A stretch of DNA of 6,762 bases from Thermoplasmata archaeon (GCA_021797025.1 JAKAAK010000177.1:1-6762), one strand, 5' to 3'; positions 1 through 5,959 are shown, counted from the first letter of the stretch. The notes: a model not told the origin generated them from the sequence alone. Program-made: numbers and translations.

Positions 1-349
1 CATTTGCACGGTTGTACTGGTAATTCAATTCCTCAGAAGCCCTTGCGGAAAGCAAAGTCTGCAACATGCCAAGCGCATCTGATTCCTCCGGCAGTGCTTT
101 AAGTATTGTTTTCAGATAATCAGGCATCGGGAGATTTTTATTGATGACATCCCTGAATTCCTTCAATTCCGCCGCATCCGGGAATTTGCCGAACAACATT
201 AAATAAGATACCGCTTCAAAGGATGATTTCTGTGCAAGTTCATTTATATCGTATCCACGGTAGCGCATTATGCCTTTATTTCCATCTATATAGGTTAATT
301 CAGTATATTTTATGTAAACGTTTTCCAGTCCGGGGCTTATTTCTTCCAT
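1..349 (-). CDS. Citrate synthase family enzyme (citrate / 2-methylcitrate synthase), N-terminal 116 residues, cut by the left edge
   Basis: An open frame runs from an ATG at 349-347 to the left edge. It encodes the small N-terminal region of a type II/archaeal citrate synthase: residues 4-10 read ISPGLEN, followed by YTELTYIDGNKGIMRYRGYDI (about 15-35) and then SYLMLFGKFP (about 48-57). These match, from memory, the start of the Thermoplasma acidophilum citrate synthase. The catalytic His and Asp residues lie beyond the edge and cannot be checked. The enzyme condenses oxaloacetate with acetyl-CoA or propionyl-CoA. The neighbouring prpB and prpD suggest the propionyl-CoA (methylcitrate) activity, but family members are often promiscuous, so the substrate is an inference. 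The gene begins 29 bases after the stop codon of the hydrolase gene and has its own TATA-like element but no Shine-Dalgarno, so it is probably transcribed as a leaderless or nearly leaderless message. Confidence 0.93.
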   Translation of the reverse strand, partial: MEEISPGLENVYIKYTELTYIDGNKGIMRYRGYDINELAQKSSFEAVSYLMLFGKFPDAAELKEFRDVINKNLPMPDYLKTILKALPEESDALGMLQTLLSARASEELNYQYNRAN

Positions 350-364
350 ATGATGTAATGCGTT

Positions 365-376
365 AAATATATAAAA
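365..376 (-). promoter_or_regulatory. TATA-like box for the citrate synthase gene
   Basis: On the minus strand this reads TTTTATATATTT, 16-27 bases before the ATG at 349, in the 29-base spacer after the hydrolase stop codon. No Shine-Dalgarno lies between it and the start. It fits an archaeal TBP site giving a transcript that begins at or near the start codon, though the spacing is slightly short. Confidence 0.55.
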
Positions 377-378
377 GC

Positions 379-993
379 TTAGACACTCTTCCTGAAATCC
401 ATCATATTCCCATGGCCCGGTAGAATGAGGCAATGCAGCGATTCAATCTGTTCGAGGGATTTTTCAGCCATCCCGGCATCCGCAGAAAAGGCCCTGTTAT
501 ATCCCGGTTTTCCCCTGAGGTTAACAGCTGCATCCCCAGAGAATATAATGCTTTCCCCGGCAAATATATATGAGGTAGAACCCCTTGTATGCCCCGGAGT
601 ATGCAGTGATTCAATTCCTTTAAATGCCATCTCAGAAACAGGTTTTATCTCTTTTACATGCTGTGCATGCATTATCATTGATGCGAGTTTCGGCATGAAT
701 GGCTTTGACGGTATTTTCTCCGTTCCGGATATTATACTGGCTTCATCCCCCGGAACATATATATCCATATGGTACCTTGAATAAAGTGATAGAAGTCCTC
801 CAACATGATCCGGATGGTAATGTGTTATGAGTACAGCATCAGGCTTCATTTTATTATATTCAAGATATGCAACAATCTTCCTGCCAGATCCCGGTGTTCC
901 CGCATCGATTATGATTTTTTCGCCTTTGAGATTCATGAAATATGAATTTGCCATGGTGCCATCTATTCTTTCAACATTATCAGAAATTTTCAT
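379..993 (-). CDS. Metallo-beta-lactamase-fold hydrolase (glyoxalase II-like)
   Basis: This 204-residue protein is a complete small MBL-fold hydrolase. The metal ligands are all visible: the HxHxDH signature at H58, H60, D62 and H63 (THYHPDHVGG), H135 in HTPGHT, the bridging D154 in FSGDAAV, and H194 in LPGHGN. It should bind two metal ions, usually zinc or iron, in the cytoplasm; no signal peptide or membrane segment is seen. Family members hydrolyse thioesters, lactones or phosphoesters, and the sequence does not show which. It sits between prpB (44 bases upstream) and citrate synthase (29 bases downstream) on the same strand. An acyl-CoA or thioester housekeeping role in propionate metabolism is therefore attractive but unproven. 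The ATG at 993 is preferred because a TATA-like element lies 19-29 bases before it and the N-terminus (SDNVERIDG) reaches the first beta strand. Confidence 0.9.
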   Translation of the reverse strand: MKISDNVERIDGTMANSYFMNLKGEKIIIDAGTPGSGRKIVAYLEYNKMKPDAVLITHYHPDHVGGLLSLYSRYHMDIYVPGDEASIISGTEKIPSKPFMPKLASMIMHAQHVKEIKPVSEMAFKGIESLHTPGHTRGSTSYIFAGESIIFSGDAAVNLRGKPGYNRAFSADAGMAEKSLEQIESLHCLILPGHGNMMDFRKSV

Positions 994-1011
994 AAAATAA
1001 AGAAGAATAAT

Positions 1012-1022
1012 ATATTAATAAA
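1012..1022 (-). promoter_or_regulatory. TATA-like box for the MBL hydrolase gene
   Basis: The minus strand reads TTTATTAATAT, 19-29 bases before the ATG at 993, in the 44-base gap after prpB. The following stretch is pyrimidine-rich with no Shine-Dalgarno, which suggests a leaderless start separate from prpDB. Read-through from prpB may still occur. Confidence 0.5.
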
Positions 1023-1028
1023 GTTATC

Positions 1029-1054
1029 TTTCAGAAATTATTTCTTTTCTGAAA
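1029..1054 (-). terminator. Inverted repeat spanning the prpB stop codon, possible transcription end signal
   Basis: TTTCAGAAA (1029-1037) and TTTCTGAAA (1046-1054) form a perfect 9-base inverted repeat with an 8-base loop. The right arm lies in the last codons of prpB and the loop contains its stop codon (1038-1040). On the minus strand it is followed by AT-rich sequence with short T runs. It could help transcript end formation or RNA stability, but the arms are AT-rich and it may be a chance product of the lysine/glutamate-rich tail. Confidence 0.25.
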
Positions 1055-1877
1055 TAATCTTATCGAAGTTCTGGTAGAAATCGTAATTGATTACTTCATA
1101 TTGTTCCTTCCTACTCATGATCTTATCGATCATGCCGCCCTGGGTCCCATCCTTCATGAGAACATCGAGTGCCTGATCCATGGCCTTTGCGGCGATTCTG
1201 AACAGTGTTACAGGGAATATGACTATGCGATACCCCATCTTCCTGAATTCTTCAGCTTTAATAAAGGGTGTTTTCCCGAATTCGGTCATATTTGCAAGCA
1301 GCGGAAAATCGGTATTGTCCGCAAAATATTTGAATTCATCACGATCCATCAAGGCCTCCGGAAATACGATATCCGCACCTTCTTTTATATAGGTTCTGGC
1401 CCTTGAAATTGCATCATCCATGCCGTTCACTGCCCTGGCATCCGTTCTCGCGATTATCAAGGTGTTTTTTCTTGCCGCTTCAGCTGCCCTGATCTTTTCA
1501 ACCATATTATCCGCCGGCACTACCTCCTTTCCGTTTAAATGCCCGCATCTTTTCGGGGATACCTGATCCTCGATCTGTATTGCGGATGCACCGGCTTCCT
1601 CCAGAAGCTTTACAGTCCGGTATACGCTCAGTGTTTCACCGAAGCCCGTATCTGCATCCACAATTATTGGTATATCTGTTATCTCGTGTATGCTCCTGAC
1701 CATTGAAGCGAGTTCAGTAAGTGTTATAATTCCCAGATCGGGAAGGCCCATTGATGCAGTCAAACCCCCTCCTGAAAGGTAAACAGCCTTGAAGCCTTTC
1801 CGTTTTGCCAGAAGGGCGGAAAATGGGTTGAACACACCGGGAACCGACATAAATTGATTATCCAGCAGATCAGACAA
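1038..1877 (-). CDS. prpB: 2-methylisocitrate lyase (PrpB), isocitrate lyase/PEP mutase superfamily
   Basis: The 279-residue TIM-barrel protein cleaves 2-methylisocitrate to pyruvate and succinate, the last step of the 2-methylcitrate cycle. Visible signatures are YLSGGGL (33-39) and LPDLGI (45-50) in the substrate pocket, the Mg-binding VDADTGFG (73-80), the catalytic loop KRCGH with Cys111, ARTDA (143-147), and NMTEFG (196-201). KRCGH and NMTEFG together fit PrpB better than PEP mutase or oxaloacetate hydrolase. The length is slightly below that of E. coli PrpB (about 296). The start is TTG (1877-1875), chosen because GGGAGGTGA lies 6 bases upstream and the N-terminus then aligns with other PrpB proteins; the next Met is residue 10. 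It overlaps the end of prpD by 8 bases, so the two are probably co-transcribed and translationally coupled. Function is well supported; exact substrate preference versus isocitrate is inferred from context. Confidence 0.93.
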   Translation of the reverse strand: MSDLLDNQFMSVPGVFNPFSALLAKRKGFKAVYLSGGGLTASMGLPDLGIITLTELASMVRSIHEITDIPIIVDADTGFGETLSVYRTVKLLEEAGASAIQIEDQVSPKRCGHLNGKEVVPADNMVEKIRAAEAARKNTLIIARTDARAVNGMDDAISRARTYIKEGADIVFPEALMDRDEFKYFADNTDFPLLANMTEFGKTPFIKAEEFRKMGYRIVIFPVTLFRIAAKAMDQALDVLMKDGTQGGMIDKIMSRKEQYEVINYDFYQNFDKIISEKK

Positions 1878-3159
1878 GCTCGCTCACCTCCCTGTCCTCC
1901 ATGGTCCACAGTGACTCCAGAGCCTCTGTTTTCCCGGTAAGTCTGATGAATTTTGACTCTATTTCCCTGTCGCCCATAGGATTTTTGTAATGGCCTTTCG
2001 GTATTTCCACGGAGCTTTCATGCGTTTTACCCCTGCATTTAACCTCAATTCTTATGGGAAGTTTATCAGGGTACTGTTCCGTGTATTCTTTCAATTCTAT
2101 CACCTTTATTTTCTCCATCAGCGATATGATCTGCCTGTTCCTTATATCGTTGTAATTATTTACCCAGAAGTCCTTGTTTACCAGTGTTGATGCAATGATG
2201 AATGGCAGGCTATGATCGGCAGTTTCCTTGTTTTCAGGATGCCATTTCTCTGGATCTGCAAGTATGGATACAGCTGCCTCGTATGTGTATACATTTATGG
2301 AATCAACATGGTTGATATCAATATCATTGACAAGTTTCAGTGATGCCTCTACGGCTGCCATTGCATGGTACTCTACAGGATATTTTTTAATGTATGTCCT
2401 CATTATTCCATTTGAAGCGGTTCCTTCCAGCTTTGAAAAGTCCATATCGGGCGCTACGATATTTTTGAACCCCAGCTTCCCGGAGAGTGGCTCCGATGGT
2501 GAAGTAAATCCGTATAATGTAGCCAGTGTTCCGAATACAGAATTCCTTGCGCTGTTTGCAGCTGCACCGGCCTTCCACATGGTGAGTTCCCCGACCCTTG
2601 GCTGCCTCAGTGCAACATGGGGAACAACAGAGATGGAGATGGCATTTATTATCTGATTTTCATCGAAGTCCAGAAGTTTGGACATTGCTGCTGCCATGGC
2701 TATTTCTGTGAAATTCACATGGTCATATCCCTTTGCCCTCAGCGATGTTGAATCACAGAGCCTTGTCCCGATTTCATACCCCACTGCCGCTGCCGTTATC
2801 AGTTCTTTTCCGGTCTTATTGAATATTGATGATAATGATATCAGGGGACCGAACATATCGCTGGGATGAAGTGGCTCCTTTGAAAGGTATGTATCATTAA
2901 AATCCATGTACCTTATAAACAGAGTATTCAGGAATGCTGAGTAATCCGGTGAGGCTGTTCCCATGCCTATTATTTTGGCATTTCCTGGATACAGGCCGAA
3001 CATTTTTTTTATCTTTGAGGCTGCCGGGGAGTCCATGGATGAATATGCCACACCCAGTGCGTCTATGAACCTCCGCTTTACCTCGTGTTTAACGTCCTCT
3101 CCAAGATCATCGTAAGATGTTTTATTGATAAAACCCGCAATACCTTTCTCTACTGACAT
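1870..3159 (-). CDS. prpD: 2-methylcitrate dehydratase (PrpD), MmgE/PrpD family
   Basis: The 429-residue protein belongs to the iron-sulfur-independent MmgE/PrpD family and should dehydrate 2-methylcitrate to 2-methylaconitate in the cytoplasm. Several blocks resemble E. coli PrpD as I recall it: RYMDFNDTYL (83-92) with HPSD (98-101), the block after GYEIGTRL (127-134) ending in GYDHVNF (144-150), KYPVEYHAMAAVEA (259-272), DHSLPF (315-320) and the late PKGHYKNPMGD segment (387-397). The DFND plus HPSD pattern favours true PrpD over more distant MmgE proteins. The length is a little under the usual 450-480. The ATG at 3159 is the first in frame and has a TATA-like palindrome centred about 24 bases before it, with no Shine-Dalgarno. 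It is the first gene of a prpD-prpB unit, its TGA stop (1872-1870) lying inside prpB. The hydratase that completes the step (aconitase) is not in the window. Confidence 0.92.
   Translation of the reverse strand: MSVEKGIAGFINKTSYDDLGEDVKHEVKRRFIDALGVAYSSMDSPAASKIKKMFGLYPGNAKIIGMGTASPDYSAFLNTLFIRYMDFNDTYLSKEPLHPSDMFGPLISLSSIFNKTGKELITAAAVGYEIGTRLCDSTSLRAKGYDHVNFTEIAMAAAMSKLLDFDENQIINAISISVVPHVALRQPRVGELTMWKAGAAANSARNSVFGTLATLYGFTSPSEPLSGKLGFKNIVAPDMDFSKLEGTASNGIMRTYIKKYPVEYHAMAAVEASLKLVNDIDINHVDSINVYTYEAAVSILADPEKWHPENKETADHSLPFIIASTLVNKDFWVNNYNDIRNRQIISLMEKIKVIELKEYTEQYPDKLPIRIEVKCRGKTHESSVEIPKGHYKNPMGDREIESKFIRLTGKTEALESLWTMEDREVSELV
1884..1892 (-). promoter_or_regulatory. Strong Shine-Dalgarno for prpB inside the end of prpD
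   Basis: The minus strand reads GGGAGGTGA, with an 8-base match to the archaeal anti-Shine-Dalgarno complement GGAGGTGA, 6 bases before the TTG start of prpB. It lies within the last codons of prpD. It decides the prpB start and contrasts with the leaderless look of the other genes here. Confidence 0.85.
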
Positions 3160-3176
3160 GAAGAATGATTGCGTTT

Positions 3177-3190
3177 AACAATATATTGTT
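3177..3190. promoter_or_regulatory. Perfect 14-base palindrome over the prpD core promoter, candidate operator/TATA box
   Basis: AACAATATATTGTT is its own reverse complement. Its centre is about 24 bases before the prpD ATG, where a TATA box of a leaderless archaeal gene belongs, and its AT core can serve as that box. A regulator dimer bound here would block TBP. A second TATA candidate for prpD, CCTTATAAAA on the minus strand (3191-3200), lies 32-41 bases upstream and would give a short leader. Confidence 0.5.
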
Positions 3191-3220
3191 TTTTATAAGG
3201 AAAAAGCACATAACTATGGA

Positions 3221-3232
3221 TATATTTTTATA
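3221..3232 (+). promoter_or_regulatory. TATA-like box for the DUF929-like gene
   Basis: TATATTTTTATA ends 23 bases before the TTG start at 3255, with its TTTATA core at -28 to -23. There is no Shine-Dalgarno before the TTG. This is the rightward half of the 95-base divergent promoter region shared with prpD. Confidence 0.55.
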
Positions 3233-3254
3233 CTACAAATAATTCATTCTCTCG

Positions 3255-4100
3255 TTGGCAGATAAAAAGAATAAAAAAGAAAGGATAAAGACAAATACCG
3301 GCAGGCACGGAATCAAGCCCAAAAAGCAATTCTGGAAAAACCGCCAGGTCATTTTCAGTGTCATAGCCGCAATTATAATAGTTGTTATCGTTGTACTGGC
3401 AATAACGAATCCGTTCTTTTCACCGCCTTCAAAGATTTTACCGGAGAAATATTATAAGATTTCGGACCATGATCTTCTTTCAAACGGAAGCACCGGGATA
3501 TATTTCATTTCATGGTACGGGTGCCCGATAGGTGCCACAGATTCATGGGCGCTGTACTATGCCATGAATAGCACCACAGATATATACAGCCATGTGGAAT
3601 ATCATCAGGCATATAATCAGGATATTTATTCAAATGCATCTGGTACAGTGGGGCAGCCCGGCCTTCTGTTCAAGGGGACTTTCAGTTTCCAGTATAATGG
3701 AAAGAGCGTGACGTTTTATCCGCTGTACATGTATAATCAAACTATGACCGGAACCGTGAATAACGGTAAAATAAATGGGTCGCTGGCTTCCTACGGCCTT
3801 TCCCTCATAAACTCTACATATCCTTCATCCGTTGCAAAGATGTTCAATAAATATGCTTCCGACATAACCTATGACAATCACCTGGAAACAACCTTCATAA
3901 TAACAGGTCCACATGGAGCGTATATATTCAATTCTTTCATGTACGATGGTGGGGCACTGGGATCAGGCACATACAGTGAGACGGCACAAAACTCGTACTC
4001 ACCATATACCCCGCAGCATGTTATGTCCGGCCTCAGCACAGATAGTACGATTATTTCTGCTGCACATAGCTTTGAAAAGAATCTAACTGCCGTACAGTAA
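3255..4100 (+). CDS. Membrane-anchored extracytoplasmic DUF929-like protein with a single cysteine
   Basis: The 281-residue protein has a strongly basic, lysine-rich N-terminus (2-30), one hydrophobic helix (about 31-50, rich in Ile and Val), and a long polar domain rich in Tyr, Ser, Thr and Asn. This predicts a short cytoplasmic tail and a C-terminal domain outside the cell. Seven NxS/T sequons (N77, N105, N127, N161, N174, N186, N276) fit a glycosylated surface protein. The segment GIYFISWYGCPIGATDSWAL (81-100) resembles the thioredoxin-like core of archaeal DUF929 proteins, whose usual motif as I recall is CPxC. Here the second Cys is Gly93 and Cys90 is the only cysteine in the protein. 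Function is unknown. The TTG start is chosen because an in-frame stop lies at 3240-3242, no other usual start codon precedes it, and later Met codons would remove the membrane anchor. Confidence 0.8.
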   Translation: MADKKNKKERIKTNTGRHGIKPKKQFWKNRQVIFSVIAAIIIVVIVVLAITNPFFSPPSKILPEKYYKISDHDLLSNGSTGIYFISWYGCPIGATDSWALYYAMNSTTDIYSHVEYHQAYNQDIYSNASGTVGQPGLLFKGTFSFQYNGKSVTFYPLYMYNQTMTGTVNNGKINGSLASYGLSLINSTYPSSVAKMFNKYASDITYDNHLETTFIITGPHGAYIFNSFMYDGGALGSGTYSETAQNSYSPYTPQHVMSGLSTDSTIISAAHSFEKNLTAVQ

Positions 4101-4107
4101 GGAAAAT

Positions 4108-4117
4108 AATATAATAC
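4108..4117 (+). promoter_or_regulatory. TATA-like box for cobJ/cbiH
   Basis: AATATAATAC lies 19-28 bases before the ATG at 4136, preceded by the purine-rich GGAAAA that could act as a BRE. A nearer TTTTATAA (4122-4129) is too close to the start to be the promoter. AAGG 4 bases before the ATG is at best a weak Shine-Dalgarno. Confidence 0.5.
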
Positions 4118-4135
4118 TTAATTTTATAAGGCTTT

Positions 4136-4879
4136 ATGCCGAAACTATACCTTGTGGGCATTGGACCCGGAAGCTCTGAACTCATTACTCCCCAGGCAGT
4201 GAGAGCACTTGAAAATTCAAACATAATAATGGGATATGAGAAATATACAGAACTTATTGAAAATACAGTTAAGAACAAAACAGTAGAATCCGGTGATGTC
4301 ACAGCGGAACTGGAACGTGCTAAAAAGGCAGTTGAATATGTCCTGTCCGGAAAGACTGTATCAATTATTTCCAGTGGGGATTCAGGTATATACGGTATGG
4401 CTGGAATTGTTTTAGAATTGGTTGCCGCACATAATTATGACATAGACATAGAAATAGTACCGGGAATCACCGCGCTTAATTCTGCAGGGTCTCTTTTGGG
4501 AGTTCCATTCATGAATGATTTCTGCTCCATAAGCCTCAGTGACAGGCTCACAGAGGAAAAGGATATAATAAAAAGGCTTGAATCCGCTGCAGCAGGTGAT
4601 TTCGTAACCGCACTGTACAACCCGGTGAGCTCGAAGAGAACAGAACTCATAAAAAAGGCAAAAGAAATCATGCTGGAATACCATGATACTGATACTCCGG
4701 TGGGAATTGTCAGGAATGCTTACAGAGAGGGACAGGAAGTACATATATCAACGCTAGATGAGTTCCTGGATGTGCCTATGGATATGTTTACCATTGTAAT
4801 AATAGGAAATTCCGGGACATATAAGTATGGAAAGTACATGATAACCCCGAGGAATTATGAAAATAAATATGAACTGTGA
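4136..4879 (+). CDS. cbiH: Precorrin-3B / cobalt-factor III C17-methyltransferase (CobJ/CbiH)
   Basis: The 247-residue protein is a tetrapyrrole methylase of full length. It uses S-adenosylmethionine to methylate C17 and contract the corrin ring in cobalamin synthesis; the archaeal route is normally the early-cobalt (Cbi) type. Motifs in order: VGIGPGS (7-13), SSGDSGIYGMAG (79-90), VPGITALNSAG (108-118), NDFCSISLSD (127-136), ALYNPVSSKR (159-168), GIVRNAYREG (190-199), DMFTIVIIGNS (216-226) and MITPRNY (235-241). The combination of NDFxxISLSD, ALYNP and the final MITPR block separates CbiH from other methylases such as CbiL or CbiF. One oddity is that the usual LLTPW after SLSD is replaced by RLTEE (137-141). 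No other cobalamin gene is visible in the window. It shares a 4-base overlap with the following radical SAM gene. Its promoter is a TATA-like box about 24 bases before the ATG. Confidence 0.92.
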   Translation: MPKLYLVGIGPGSSELITPQAVRALENSNIIMGYEKYTELIENTVKNKTVESGDVTAELERAKKAVEYVLSGKTVSIISSGDSGIYGMAGIVLELVAAHNYDIDIEIVPGITALNSAGSLLGVPFMNDFCSISLSDRLTEEKDIIKRLESAAAGDFVTALYNPVSSKRTELIKKAKEIMLEYHDTDTPVGIVRNAYREGQEVHISTLDEFLDVPMDMFTIVIIGNSGTYKYGKYMITPRNYENKYEL

Positions 4880-5958
4880 TATATATGTTTGAAGAGGAAG
4901 CAAATGGGCTTGTTAAGATCGAAATAGGTGATCGAAGGCTTTCCATGAATATGGACTCTGATATGGTTTATTACTCGCTTTCTGACCGGACATACAGAAG
5001 GACCAGAATGAATGATATTATTGAATTGAGGTATATAAACGGTAAAAGGAATGCAAGGGTTCTGGAAGACTATGAAAAACCTGCGGTTGCATCAGCGTTT
5101 TACCACGATGTTGAACTGGCTTCTGTGCAATACCCTGTATTGAAAAAATATGTAAAGGATTACAATTTCCTTGAATTCAGGGGTAGAAGTCTCAGGAGGA
5201 TATACGGAGGAAGGATTCCCATAGTGCCACCAGACAGATACTTTTCCTTATATGTAAAAATATCAGAGGGGTGTCCGTGGAACAAATGTTCATTCTGCAA
5301 TCTCTATAAGGACAGGAAATATATGCCATTGAAGATTGATCAAATCAAAAATGAAACGGAAGAATTAAAATCCTTTTTCAGCAACTCAATGCCGGCAATG
5401 AACGGAATCTTCCTGGGTGATGCAAATGCAACAAGCATGAATTCCTCTGAGCTCGAGGAAATTTTGGTTTATCTTAAAGAAGAATTCAGGATGCCATTCT
5501 ATGCATTTTCAGACGCATTCACAACGCCGCTCAAAAATACTGATTTCAACAGGCTGCATGAACTGGGAATGAAGAGGATATATATGGGAATAGAAAGTGG
5601 AAATCCTGATATTTTAAGAATGCTGAATAAAAAAATGGAACTTGATGTTGCACGGGAATTCATCGGGAAGATCAGTGATGCTGGAATAAACGTTGGTCTC
5701 ATTGTAATGTCAGGCTTCGGGGAAGATCATGTAAAGAATACAATTGATTTCCTCGGATCCATTGAATATTCAAGGGGTGATATGGTATACATATCGCCTG
5801 TAAAGGAATACGGTAATTTCCATGAGATTCTTCTTAATAATGGTATACAGGAAAATAAGGAAATAGCCGTAAAAGAATATGAAGAAATAAGGGATTCTTT
5901 GAGGTCGAGGCTAAAAATCCCGGTAGTTGTGTACAGCCTGGACGAGGCCATGTACTGA
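4876..5958 (+). CDS. Radical SAM protein with CX4CX2C cluster motif, function unknown
   Basis: The 360-residue protein has an N-terminal region of about 125 residues with no motif I recognise, then a radical SAM barrel. The cluster motif is EGCPWNKCSFCNLYKDR, with Cys133, Cys138 and Cys141: spacing CX4CX2C instead of the canonical CX3CX2C. Barrel motifs follow: FLGDANAT (179-186, the GGE-like SAM-binding region), MGIESGNPDIL (237-247) and GLIVMSGFGE (274-283). This resembles a widespread but uncharacterised bacterial and archaeal group that I recall with a PPDxY...EGCxxNxCxFCxxY pattern. The substrate is unknown and no cobalamin-binding domain is seen. Translation most likely starts at GTG 4876, overlapping the cbiH stop (GTGA); ATG 4885 is an alternative that loses three residues. 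No good Shine-Dalgarno is present. The overlap implies co-transcription with cbiH and suggests a role in tetrapyrrole or cofactor metabolism, which is only inferred. Confidence 0.85.
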   Translation: MIYMFEEEANGLVKIEIGDRRLSMNMDSDMVYYSLSDRTYRRTRMNDIIELRYINGKRNARVLEDYEKPAVASAFYHDVELASVQYPVLKKYVKDYNFLEFRGRSLRRIYGGRIPIVPPDRYFSLYVKISEGCPWNKCSFCNLYKDRKYMPLKIDQIKNETEELKSFFSNSMPAMNGIFLGDANATSMNSSELEEILVYLKEEFRMPFYAFSDAFTTPLKNTDFNRLHELGMKRIYMGIESGNPDILRMLNKKMELDVAREFIGKISDAGINVGLIVMSGFGEDHVKNTIDFLGSIEYSRGDMVYISPVKEYGNFHEILLNNGIQENKEIAVKEYEEIRDSLRSRLKIPVVVYSLDEAMY

Positions 5959-5959
5959 A

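Noticed and set aside
425..784. A 119-codon rightward open frame opposite the MBL hydrolase
   Set aside because: It is antisense to the metal-binding motifs of a clearly functional gene and has no recognisable protein features.
1101..1406. Rightward open frames opposite prpB
   Set aside because: They lie antisense to conserved PrpB blocks and show no recognisable features.
1038..1877. PEP mutase, oxaloacetate hydrolase or glyoxylate-cycle isocitrate lyase as the identity of the lyase
   Set aside because: KRCGH with NMTEFG, short length and coupling to prpD all favour 2-methylisocitrate lyase.
2228..2656. A 142-codon rightward open frame opposite prpD
   Set aside because: It is antisense to conserved PrpD sequence, and its translation shows no domain or promoter; it is a shadow of the real gene.
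3160..3254. A small RNA gene or tRNA in the divergent spacer
   Set aside because: Only 95 AT-rich bases, fully explained by two core promoters and a palindrome; no tRNA-like arms or stable GC-rich hairpin.
4412..4744. Leftward open frames opposite cbiH
   Set aside because: They are antisense to conserved methyltransferase motifs, and the frames are low-complexity shadows without a promoter.
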